Assembly: GCA_013817115.1 (NCBI GenBank)
Contig: JACDDG010000108.1
Location: 1-7,523 of the forward strand
Source: Parachlamydiaceae bacterium
Lineage (GTDB): Bacteria > Chlamydiota > Chlamydiia > Chlamydiales > Parachlamydiaceae
Direction of reading: 5' to 3'
DNA: 7,523 nucleotides
Part shown: positions 1 through 5,507 of the stretch, piece after piece
Layout of the letters: the number at the start of each line of letters is the position of its first letter
How positions within the stretch are numbered: position 1 is the first letter of the stretch
Position numbers and translations under genes: made by a program
Notes under the pieces: generated by a model
What the model saw: the letters and a program-made list of their open reading frames with translations, nothing else
What the model was told of the DNA's origin: nothing
Databases searched by the model: none

Positions 1-29
1 ACCCAATATTATAATATTGGGTCGTTTTT
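1..29. terminator. Palindromic terminator-like hairpin at window edge
   Basis: Bases 1-22 are a perfect palindrome: the arm ACCCAATAT pairs with ATATTGGGT around a TATA centre. On the plus strand it is followed by CG and five T residues (25-29), as expected for a Rho-independent terminator of a gene lying to the left. Only three G-C pairs sit at the base of the stem, so it is weaker than a textbook terminator. On the minus strand no T-run is visible before the window ends, so its direction of use is inferred from the plus-strand T-run only. Confidence 0.5.
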
Positions 30-53
30 GATCGCTCAATCGCGGGAGCTTTC

Positions 54-185
54 TCAAAGCCAAAAACCAAAATTTGAACGCACTTCGGTATAAAATTTAC
101 TCCTTTGCATCATTGCATAGGCTTTAAATAAAAGTTCATCTCCGGCCTCTTCATTTTGCCATAGAAAGTCTTGCGCAGGAATTTG
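54..185 (-). pseudogene. Short coding-like remnant, C-terminal fragment of an unknown gene
   Basis: On the minus strand an open stretch of 43 codons runs from just after an in-frame TAG (186-188) to TGA at 54-56. It reads with protein-like composition, for example FLWQNEEAGDELLF and QRSKFYTEVRSNFGFWL, mixing acidic, aromatic and basic residues in a way that chance AT-rich sequence rarely does. It has no start codon with a ribosome binding site at its left end; the only internal ATGs fall in 'AYAMMQR'. I read it as the tail of a decayed gene cut by the TAG. I do not recognise the family. It could also be a chance open frame. Confidence 0.3.
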
Positions 186-242
186 CTAGATGATAAAATT
201 ATAGTACGCAGTATATACAAACATATGACAAAAAGGCTTGGC

Positions 243-284
243 ATGAGAAGCGTCCTTTGGACCTTGGCAATCGCAATCAAATGA
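243..284 (+). CDS. Possible 13-codon leader ORF overlapping the transporter start
   Basis: ATG at 243 is preceded by AAAAGG (231-236) with a six-base gap, the best ribosome binding site in this intergenic region. The frame encodes MRSVLWTLAIAIK and stops at TGA 282-284, so it overlaps ATG 281-283 of the large gene in a classic ATGA arrangement. That second ATG has no Shine-Dalgarno of its own. The mini-ORF could couple translation to the transporter gene, or it could mark the original start of that gene followed by a frameshift. A small functional peptide is less likely. There is no family evidence. Confidence 0.3.
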   Translation: MRSVLWTLAIAIK

Positions 285-3073
285 CACTTGCTTCCCTTTT
301 AAAAATATATCCTGGCGAGGAAAAAAAAGTTTCTCTTGCTTTTCTTCAAGCATTTGGAACTGGAATTTTCAAAATTTTGCTGCAGATCATTCCTGTAGCT
401 CTTTTCCTGCAACAATACCCCGCAAGCATGCTGCCCTATATTTATATTGGGATGTCGATATTATCGATCTCGCTTGGATTTCTATATTCTTATTTTGAAA
501 AAAGACTTTCCTTTTTTGCACTTTTTTTAGTGCTTCTTTTGACCATGATGATACCATTATTCCTGCTTAACCTCTATGCAGCCATATCAACATCAGATAA
601 AATAATAATATTTTTACTTCTTGTATGGGCACAACTGATTGAACAGCTGATGGACCTCGAGTTTTGGGGGCTTTTTAATCGTCTTTTTACTTTGCAGCAA
701 GCCAAAAGGCTATTCGGTACCATTGGAGCAACATACAATTTAGGGAGCATTGCAGCCAGTTTTGCCGTCCCCCTTTTAACACCCTTCATCACTGTTGTTA
801 ACATTTTCTTTTCGACATCATTGCTACTTTTGCTTTTTATAGTGATTCTATGGAGAATAAACCTTTCTTTTCCAAGGGAGATGGCCGGAGAAAATGAAGA
901 GGTAGTTCAAAAAAGCAAGGAAACCCCTCAAGAAGCTACCTTATCATTAATTTCAAATATTAAGACCCCCTACATTCTTCAATTATTTTTAACGACTTTC
1001 CTAATGTCTGCACTTTGGTACCCAATCGACTTTAGTTTTAGCGTAGTCATTCAAGAACATTATCTTACTAATGAAGAGATGACAAATTTCCTGAGTCGTT
1101 TCTTTGCAATTGTCACCTCTGTGGAACTGTTGTTTCGTCTTTTTATTTTCCCTTTTATTATTCACTATTTTGGAGTCATTACTTCGGCATCTCTTCTTGC
1201 AGTGGGGATTACTCCAATTGCACTGATGACTTTGATTTTCAATCTAGTTGAAACACAGTCGAGTTCAACTATTTTCTTTGCCTTAATTTTGTTAAATAAA
1301 AGTTTGGACAATTCCTTTAGACCTTCGATATTTGAACCGGCTCGTCTCTTAATGTATCAGGTACTTACCCCTCCCATCCGCGCGTGGGTTCACTCGACAA
1401 CTGAAATTACTATTAAATCAGCAGCAGCCCTTTTCGCATCTGTCGCAATTCTTATCATCGAATATTTTTTCTCAGACAACTCATTAACTGTAATTATTGC
1501 AGCCACATTTGTCTTGGCTGTTACATCTTTAGCTGTAAACTTCTCGATTAAAAACCAATACATCCTCTCTTTGGTTGAATCCCTAAAAATGGAATATTTT
1601 CCAACAACTAGCAAAATCACTTGGGGTAAAGAAAGTTTAGAACTCATCCAAGAAGGGCTTAGAAGTCGAAATCCTGGAAGAATGATATATAGTCTAAACA
1701 TTTTGGAAGCTATCGATAAGGATCTTTTCATTGAGGAATTGCCTAAAGCTTTATTACATAGTTCATCTTTAGTTAAATTGCAGGTTCTTACCAAATTGTC
1801 GAGCTATCACTTAAAAGAGCTATATCCTGCAGCTTTAAAGTTAAGTAAAGACACTTCAGAGAATGTTAAAGTGCGCACCGCGGCTCTTTTGGCTGTCGCC
1901 ACATTGGCTAATGGAAACCACGATAAAGATTTAAAACCTGTTGTTATTGAGCTACATTCTAAGACGTTGAAATTGCGCACTGCTGCCATTATCGGATTAC
2001 TTACTTACGGAGAAGACAGCTCTCTTGAAATGGCCTTAAAAGAGTTTTATGAATTGCTCTATTCCCCTTCTTATAAAAAACGAAAAGAAGCTGCTTTCAT
2101 TATGGGTGAAATTTCCCTTTTTGAAAATTCAGATTTAATGGAAATATTGTTGGATGACCCTAAAAAAGAGGTGGTACGCGCTGCCATTGTTTCTATTGCT
2201 AAGTTGCCTCACCCTCGATACTATCCGCACCTGCTGAAACTTTTAACTGATCCTCATTACAAAGACACAGTGCTGCATGGCTTTCTTGCAATTGGATCTG
2301 ACCTCCTCGACTTACTTATGGAAGAATTCCCCTCATCCACAGATCAAGGCAAAATACAAATTCTATATCTAATCTCGCACATGAAAGTACCTAACGAAGT
2401 GAAAAGTTCTCTTCATGTGACACTGCTAGCCTGGGCCCATACCGAGAGCGATAGTGTCAGTGATGTACTTTGGGAAACTTTGACGAAGCTGGGCTATCAC
2501 CTTCACAAAAAAGATCTTGTGAGTATTCAGCAACTTGATGTGGATATTGTTAAGGAAAGTGGACGTCTCACACACCTTCTTCGGCTTTGTAAACGCATAC
2601 CTCGTGATAAAGGGTTTTCCTTTTTGTACCAAACCTTACGTAGACAGCTATTAGGCTCTGAACAACGCATCTACCTTATATTATCATGCTATTATCCACC
2701 GGAAATGTTGAAAAAAGTGATGCTCGGTGCTAAATCTCTTAACATTCAGCACCAAGAGTACGCGATGGAGCTATTGCAAACGCTATTAACTCAAAAGCAT
2801 TCCACCATGCTATTGTCGACAATTTCTGCAATCCATCAAAGGCAATCGAAATCTGTAGCCCCCATGACTGATTCTATACTGATGACATTTTTGCTAGGAA
2901 TCGCTTTAGACCAAAAAGGCTATCTGTCACCTACATGCCGATCCGCTGGCTTGTATGAATTCTTTTGTCGGCAAGGCTCCTGTTCGGAGGAAATATTGCA
3001 AAAAATTGAAGCACAGGGGGATAAGCTTTTGATAGAGACTTGTTTGTGGATACGGAGGAAGCAGCAAGGGTAA
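281..3073 (+). CDS. NTT/MFS-like membrane protein fused to HEAT repeats
   Basis: The product is 930 aa from ATG 281, or 938 aa from TTG 257, which has only a weak GAGAAG site at 245-250. The first ~425 residues show about twelve hydrophobic helices. They follow a conserved-looking PGEEKKV entry segment and include a glycine-rich RLFGTIGATYNLGS stretch and a polar loop (SFRPSIFEPARLLMY) before helix 11. This pattern resembles NTT (ATP/ADP translocase, Tlc) and related MFS carriers. From about residue 447 to 670 the chain becomes paired amphipathic helices typical of HEAT repeats, for example VKVRTAALLAVATLA, LKLRTAAIIGLL, KKRKEAAFIMGEI and EVVRAAIVSIAKL. The remainder is helical and unassigned. 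Classical NTTs are about 500 aa; NTT-like/HEAT fusions are known as a separate type, and nucleotide transport has not been shown for most. It sits in the inner membrane with the tail probably cytosolic. Substrate is unknown. No confident promoter was found; AT-rich sequence around 200-219 is the likely area. Confidence 0.85.
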   Translation: MTLASLLKIYPGEEKKVSLAFLQAFGTGIFKILLQIIPVALFLQQYPASMLPYIYIGMSILSISLGFLYSYFEKRLSFFALFLVLLLTMMIPLFLLNLYAAISTSDKIIIFLLLVWAQLIEQLMDLEFWGLFNRLFTLQQAKRLFGTIGATYNLGSIAASFAVPLLTPFITVVNIFFSTSLLLLLFIVILWRINLSFPREMAGENEEVVQKSKETPQEATLSLISNIKTPYILQLFLTTFLMSALWYPIDFSFSVVIQEHYLTNEEMTNFLSRFFAIVTSVELLFRLFIFPFIIHYFGVITSASLLAVGITPIALMTLIFNLVETQSSSTIFFALILLNKSLDNSFRPSIFEPARLLMYQVLTPPIRAWVHSTTEITIKSAAALFASVAILIIEYFFSDNSLTVIIAATFVLAVTSLAVNFSIKNQYILSLVESLKMEYFPTTSKITWGKESLELIQEGLRSRNPGRMIYSLNILEAIDKDLFIEELPKALLHSSSLVKLQVLTKLSSYHLKELYPAALKLSKDTSENVKVRTAALLAVATLANGNHDKDLKPVVIELHSKTLKLRTAAIIGLLTYGEDSSLEMALKEFYELLYSPSYKKRKEAAFIMGEISLFENSDLMEILLDDPKKEVVRAAIVSIAKLPHPRYYPHLLKLLTDPHYKDTVLHGFLAIGSDLLDLLMEEFPSSTDQGKIQILYLISHMKVPNEVKSSLHVTLLAWAHTESDSVSDVLWETLTKLGYHLHKKDLVSIQQLDVDIVKESGRLTHLLRLCKRIPRDKGFSFLYQTLRRQLLGSEQRIYLILSCYYPPEMLKKVMLGAKSLNIQHQEYAMELLQTLLTQKHSTMLLSTISAIHQRQSKSVAPMTDSILMTFLLGIALDQKGYLSPTCRSAGLYEFFCRQGSCSEEILQKIEAQGDKLLIETCLWIRRKQQG

Positions 3074-3084
3074 AAAGTAAAGGG

Positions 3085-3248
3085 TATACTCGAGAGCAAG
3101 TGATTTTTTGATTTTCCAGTGGCTACAAAATGCCATCCGGCGCGCTTTGCTCCTCATCAATAGCTCAGGCTATTGAATCGTCGCAAATCACACCGGGTGG
3201 CATTTTGTAGCCACTGGAAAATCAAAAAATCACTCGCTCTCGAGTATA
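3085..3248. repeat. 164-bp near-perfect palindrome, likely dispersed repeat and bidirectional terminator
   Basis: Bases 3085-3140 and 3193-3248 are inverted copies that match at 54 of 56 positions; the differences pair 3098 with 3235 and 3136 with 3197. The same symmetry axis (3166.5) continues into the centre, where TCAATAGC (3157-3164) pairs with GCTATTGA (3169-3176) around a four-base loop. The two sides between these stems are only partly complementary. Both termini carry TATACTCGAG. The string AAAGG lies one base outside the left end (3079-3083) and directly outside the right end (3249-3253), which could be a 5-bp target duplication. The element starts 11 bases after the transporter stop and lies 22 bases from the stop of the convergent minus-strand gene. 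There is no transposase, so if mobile it would be a non-autonomous, MITE- or REP-like element. In RNA it would form a very long hairpin that could stop transcription from both directions. Confidence 0.85.
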
Positions 3249-3270
3249 AAAGGATGCCTAGGCTAAGTTA

Positions 3271-3729
3271 TTACATTATAACATTTTCTAGCTTAGCTAT
3301 TTTTTCGCTTATTTTTTTATATCTTTCGTCGACCTTAGCTTTTAACTGAGGGGTTAGTACATGCGTTATGTCCGTTTTTTTAGTATTTTCTATTCCAGAA
3401 GAAAATCCATTAGTCATATGATCTTTATATTTGTCCAAAACAAAAAGCTTTAACTCCATATATTCTTTCGTGTTTTCTTTGTTTTCACCACTAATGCTCC
3501 TATTTAACCAAACACTTAAAGACTTGCTTGCACAAATGCCAGACTTTTGCCTTTGAAAACCTGTATCCACTGTTTCATCGAAAATTTCAGGGTCTTTACC
3601 TAGAGTCTTACAAAAAGAATCCTTCAGACTTCCACTAACAAGACCTGTAGTCCCAGTATTTCTAATAATGGTATCAAGCATTGATTTAAAGTTTTCTTTC
3701 TCTATTCCCCTAAAAACCGTTGGAGCCAA
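3271..3729 (-). pseudogene. C-terminal half (Gln/Cys) of a frameshifted cysteine-protease-like protein
   Basis: This frame gives 152 codons from TTG 3729 to TAA 3271. The TTG has no ribosome binding site and lies inside the preceding fragment, which it overlaps by 28 bases, so it is unlikely to be a true start. At residues 57-75 it carries GFQRQKSGICASKSLSVWL, with Gln61 and Cys66 (codon 3532-3534). Q-x-x-x-G-x-C followed by a small/Ser-rich helix is what is expected around the oxyanion Gln and nucleophile Cys of peptidases with the order His-Asp-Gln-Cys, such as clan CE (Ulp1-, YopJ- and ChlaDub-like). The start of the fragment (APTVFRGIEKENF) reads as a direct continuation of the upstream fragment. 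The C-terminus is a Lys-rich helix (LKAKVDERYKKISEKIAKL). Family assignment comes from motif reading only. It could be an intact gene if the frame change is a sequencing error. Confidence 0.6.
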
Positions 3730-4229
3730 AGTGTCCCACGACCAAATGCCTCACCGACAGATTTTTTGTCAGTGTCGATAATTGTAAATTTATATGTTGC
3801 TTTAGTTTTTTTAGTAGCCTTTTGATCTAAAGCATATGTATACGAAACTGCATGCCCTGATGAGCCGCCGAAAATTAACACTTCTGCTACTTTTCCTTTT
3901 TCCAATTTCGTGAGTTTTTCTAAGGCACATTTGATATATGCTTCTCTATTATCTATTTCACCCAATTCAATTGCGTTTAAAAGAATGTTTTGGCATGACT
4001 CAATTTTATCTTGCATTTTGCATTCTTTCTCTTTTTGGCTAAAATCATCAAGATGAACTAAAAGCTCCCTAGCACAATTAACCTGTTTATTTCCCTGTAA
4101 ACCCCTTAATTGGGTTGGTTCATATGGTTCATCGGAAATTATAGGGCTTTTCAGAGAGAAGGTCTGTTGCGCAGAATGAAATTGGCTAATATAGTATTTA
4201 AATTGAAATAATAAGAATGAAGCAGACAA
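3702..4229 (-). pseudogene. Middle part (His/Asp half) of the same frameshifted cysteine-protease-like protein
   Basis: This frame is open for 175 codons from TTG 4229 to TAG 3702. The TTG lacks a Shine-Dalgarno and an in-frame TAA lies just upstream (4239-4241), so the true N-terminus is probably the separate piece at 4246-4401. Residues 118-135 read LIFGGSSGHAVSYTYALD, followed by YKFTIIDTD at 146-154. His126 (codon 3852-3854) on a hydrophobic strand, with Asp152 on the next strand, fits the His-Asp pair of papain-like or clan-CE cysteine peptidases. The last seven codons (WLQRFLGE region) are out-of-frame read-through: after GEAFGRGTL the sensible reading continues one base back, in the 3271-3729 frame. 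Residues 60-112 are a charged helical segment. An alternative nucleophile, Cys52 in NKQVNCARELL, was considered but the downstream Cys fits better. A host-directed effector role is inference from context. Confidence 0.6.
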
Positions 4230-4245
4230 TATGCGAACTTACTGA

Positions 4246-4401
4246 TCAAAGGAAGTCCGCTCTAGCAATAGCTTTAATAGGATTTCTAGATAGTGAAAAT
4301 GAGTGCCCTGAAGACTGACCCTTTGAAGCCTCAGTTTTAGCATTAGCATTTTTTGCGTTAGAGATAGCGGGATAATGCTCTGCTCTAAAATCTGTATTCA
4401 T
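4246..4401 (-). pseudogene. N-terminal fragment of the broken effector-like gene (51 codons)
   Basis: ATG at 4399-4401 follows GGAGG (4407-4411) with a five-base gap, a strong minus-strand start. The frame gives 51 codons ending at TGA 4246-4248: MNTDFRAEHYPAISNAKNAN, then a Ser/Ala/Lys-rich stretch, then RNPIKAIARADFL. The Ser/Thr/Asn-rich, unstructured start is typical of type III secretion signals, though such signals have no strict consensus. It ends just before the protease-like fragment and is in the same phase as the 3271-3729 piece, while the middle piece is one base out. One indel cannot join it to the middle piece, because the middle frame has TAA at 4239-4241, so at least one further lesion is implied. 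It could instead be an independent 51-aa protein. Its promoter is the motif at 4439-4450. Confidence 0.5.
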
Positions 4402-4438
4402 AAATACCTCCAAAATATAAATAGAACCATATATTTTA

Positions 4439-4465
4439 ATTATACGATATTTTAATAAATCTATT
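4439..4465 (-). promoter_or_regulatory. Minus-strand promoter candidate with shared motif ATATCGTATAAT
   Basis: Read on the minus strand, 4450-4439 is ATATCGTATAAT, ending in a perfect TATAAT -10 box (4444-4439). The likely transcript start is near 4432, giving a leader of about 30 bases before ATG 4401. Upstream on the same strand lies AATAGATT (4465-4458), seven bases before the motif. No good TTGACA-like -35 is seen, so an activator or a weak promoter is possible. The motif is an exact inverted copy of 4608-4619. Confidence 0.5.
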
Positions 4466-4599
4466 AATGTTTTATTCTAAAAACTTTTATTACCCTCTTT
4501 CCTTTAAGAGCTAATATTTGCATAAGGTCTTATTATAATGATAAAAGACATTTCTAATTTAATGCTTTAATTTACAAAACAAACATATCTATTTAAATA

Positions 4600-4619
4600 A
4601 ATAGATTATATCGTATAAT
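4600..4619 (+). promoter_or_regulatory. Plus-strand promoter candidate for the chaperone-effector operon
   Basis: AATAGATT (4600-4607) is followed directly by ATATCGTATAAT (4608-4619), ending in a perfect TATAAT -10 (4614-4619). Transcription would start near 4626, about 58 bases before ATG 4684. The same two elements occur in opposite orientation at 4439-4465, differing only by seven extra bases between them. A consensus -35 is lacking. A second isolated TATAAT occurs at 4534-4539 without a correctly spaced -35. The rest of the 4402-4599 gap holds only AT-rich sequence with no ORF or RNA that I can support. Confidence 0.5.
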
Positions 4620-4671
4620 GAAAAGTGCTGCTAAACGTTTATTCGACTCAATTATAAATCGCACTATTAAT

Positions 4672-4678
4672 AAAGAGG
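4672..4678 (+). promoter_or_regulatory. Ribosome binding site that decides the chaperone start
   Basis: AAAGAGG lies five bases before ATG 4684. The further upstream in-frame ATG at 4618 has no such site and its first two bases lie inside the TATAAT -10 box, so translation should begin at 4684. Confidence 0.6.
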
Positions 4679-4683
4679 CTATT

Positions 4684-5493
4684 ATGGTCGATCCATTATT
4701 ATTTGATTTAATTCATGGAATTGGAGTTGCGCCCAATAATCCAAGGATTTCCCCTGCACATAAAACAGTGCAGAAAGATCGCTTTGATTTGGCCTTGGAC
4801 GAAGCAATAAAGGAGCAAGTCAATAGTGTCATTGCAAAAGAAGGCCTGTTTGAAAACAAATTGTTGACCGTCTCATTAAGAAGCTCCAAGTTAGAACATG
4901 AAATTCGTGAAACAGCAAGTTTTACTGACGTTAGAAATAATGTGTCTTTAGCGGTAAAAATATTACAGGAGGAAGGGTTGCAATACTTTGAAAGGGTGGA
5001 GTATGATGCTCTTTTTGAAAGTTTAAACGAAATCAATCAGCATATTGATGCACTAAACCTCAAAGAATTGAATGATGAGGCGCTCCAGGCAGCCCTGACT
5101 ATTTCAACAAGCTCCGGTCGTTATATCCTTAAAGTCGGTATCGATAAATATGAGCAGGGATTAATTGAAGAAAGTTTAGCTATTTTCTTTTTTCTTACAA
5201 TTGTGAATCCAATTGAACCAGACTATTGGTTTCGTTTAGGACTAGTAGCCAAAAAATGTGAAAATTACAGCTTAGCCTTAAATTCATTTGCAACTTCATC
5301 GGAATTAGCACCAGAATTCATTGGCGCCCACATTTACACAGCTTATTGTCACTTAAAAATGCATTCTAAAGAAAATGTCTTAGCTAAACTTACCGAAGCA
5401 AAAAAGATTCAAGAAACCACACAAGTTGAGGAGAAATGGCGACAGCATATCGGTGATATCGAGAATCTGCTGGCGTTATCTAACTCATATTAA
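4684..5493 (+). CDS. Type III secretion chaperone, SycD/LcrH-like TPR protein
   Basis: From ATG 4684 the product is 269 aa. Residues 145-246 carry three tetratricopeptide-like helix pairs with the SycD/LcrH/CesD signature: KYEQGLIEESLAIFFFL, then NPIEPDYWFRLGLVAKK, then NYSLALNSFATSSELAPEF and AHIYTAYCHLKM. In this family the concave TPR surface binds unfolded translocators or effectors in the cytosol and keeps them competent for the type III apparatus. Classical SycD proteins are about 165 aa; the extra ~140 N-terminal residues, mostly helical and charged, resemble the longer chaperones of chlamydiae. It is the first gene of an apparent operon: the next gene starts 14 bases after its stop and is a large Ser/Asn-rich protein, a typical chaperone-client pair. 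An earlier start at 4618 would add 22 residues but is disfavoured. The family is well supported; the client is inferred. Confidence 0.82.
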   Translation: MVDPLLFDLIHGIGVAPNNPRISPAHKTVQKDRFDLALDEAIKEQVNSVIAKEGLFENKLLTVSLRSSKLEHEIRETASFTDVRNNVSLAVKILQEEGLQYFERVEYDALFESLNEINQHIDALNLKELNDEALQAALTISTSSGRYILKVGIDKYEQGLIEESLAIFFFLTIVNPIEPDYWFRLGLVAKKCENYSLALNSFATSSELAPEFIGAHIYTAYCHLKMHSKENVLAKLTEAKKIQETTQVEEKWRQHIGDIENLLALSNSY

Positions 5494-5500
5494 GGGAGGA
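5494..5500 (+). promoter_or_regulatory. Strong Shine-Dalgarno of the 619-aa gene
   Basis: GGGAGGA begins at the base after the chaperone stop codon (TAA 5491-5493) and lies seven bases before ATG 5508. This favours ATG 5508 over the TTG at 5502, which would be only one base from the site, and suggests translational coupling with the chaperone gene. Confidence 0.7.
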
Positions 5501-5507
5501 ATTGTTT

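Noticed and set aside
1390..1989. Minus-strand open frames inside the transporter gene
   Set aside because: They have no ribosome binding sites, lie wholly antisense to a well-supported gene, and their translations show no domain pattern.
3256..3263. GCCTAGGC short palindrome beside the large repeat
   Set aside because: Eight bases is too short to support a site call, and no second copy is seen nearby.
3715..3735. Programmed -1 ribosomal frameshifting at the ACACTTTGG site
   Set aside because: There is no X XXY YYZ slippery heptamer in the correct phase and no obvious stimulatory stem just downstream. A lost T or a sequencing error is simpler.
4059..4110. Cys52 in NKQVNCARELL as the catalytic cysteine, with downstream His126 and Asp152 (papain/C39 order)
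   Set aside because: The order Cys-His-Asp is possible, but QRQKSGICASKS in the next fragment is a better nucleophile motif and the fragments read as one domain. Kept only as an alternative.
4618..4683. In-frame ATG 4618 as the start of the chaperone gene
   Set aside because: It overlaps a perfect TATAAT -10 box, has no ribosome binding site, and ATG 4684 has AAAGAGG at ideal spacing.
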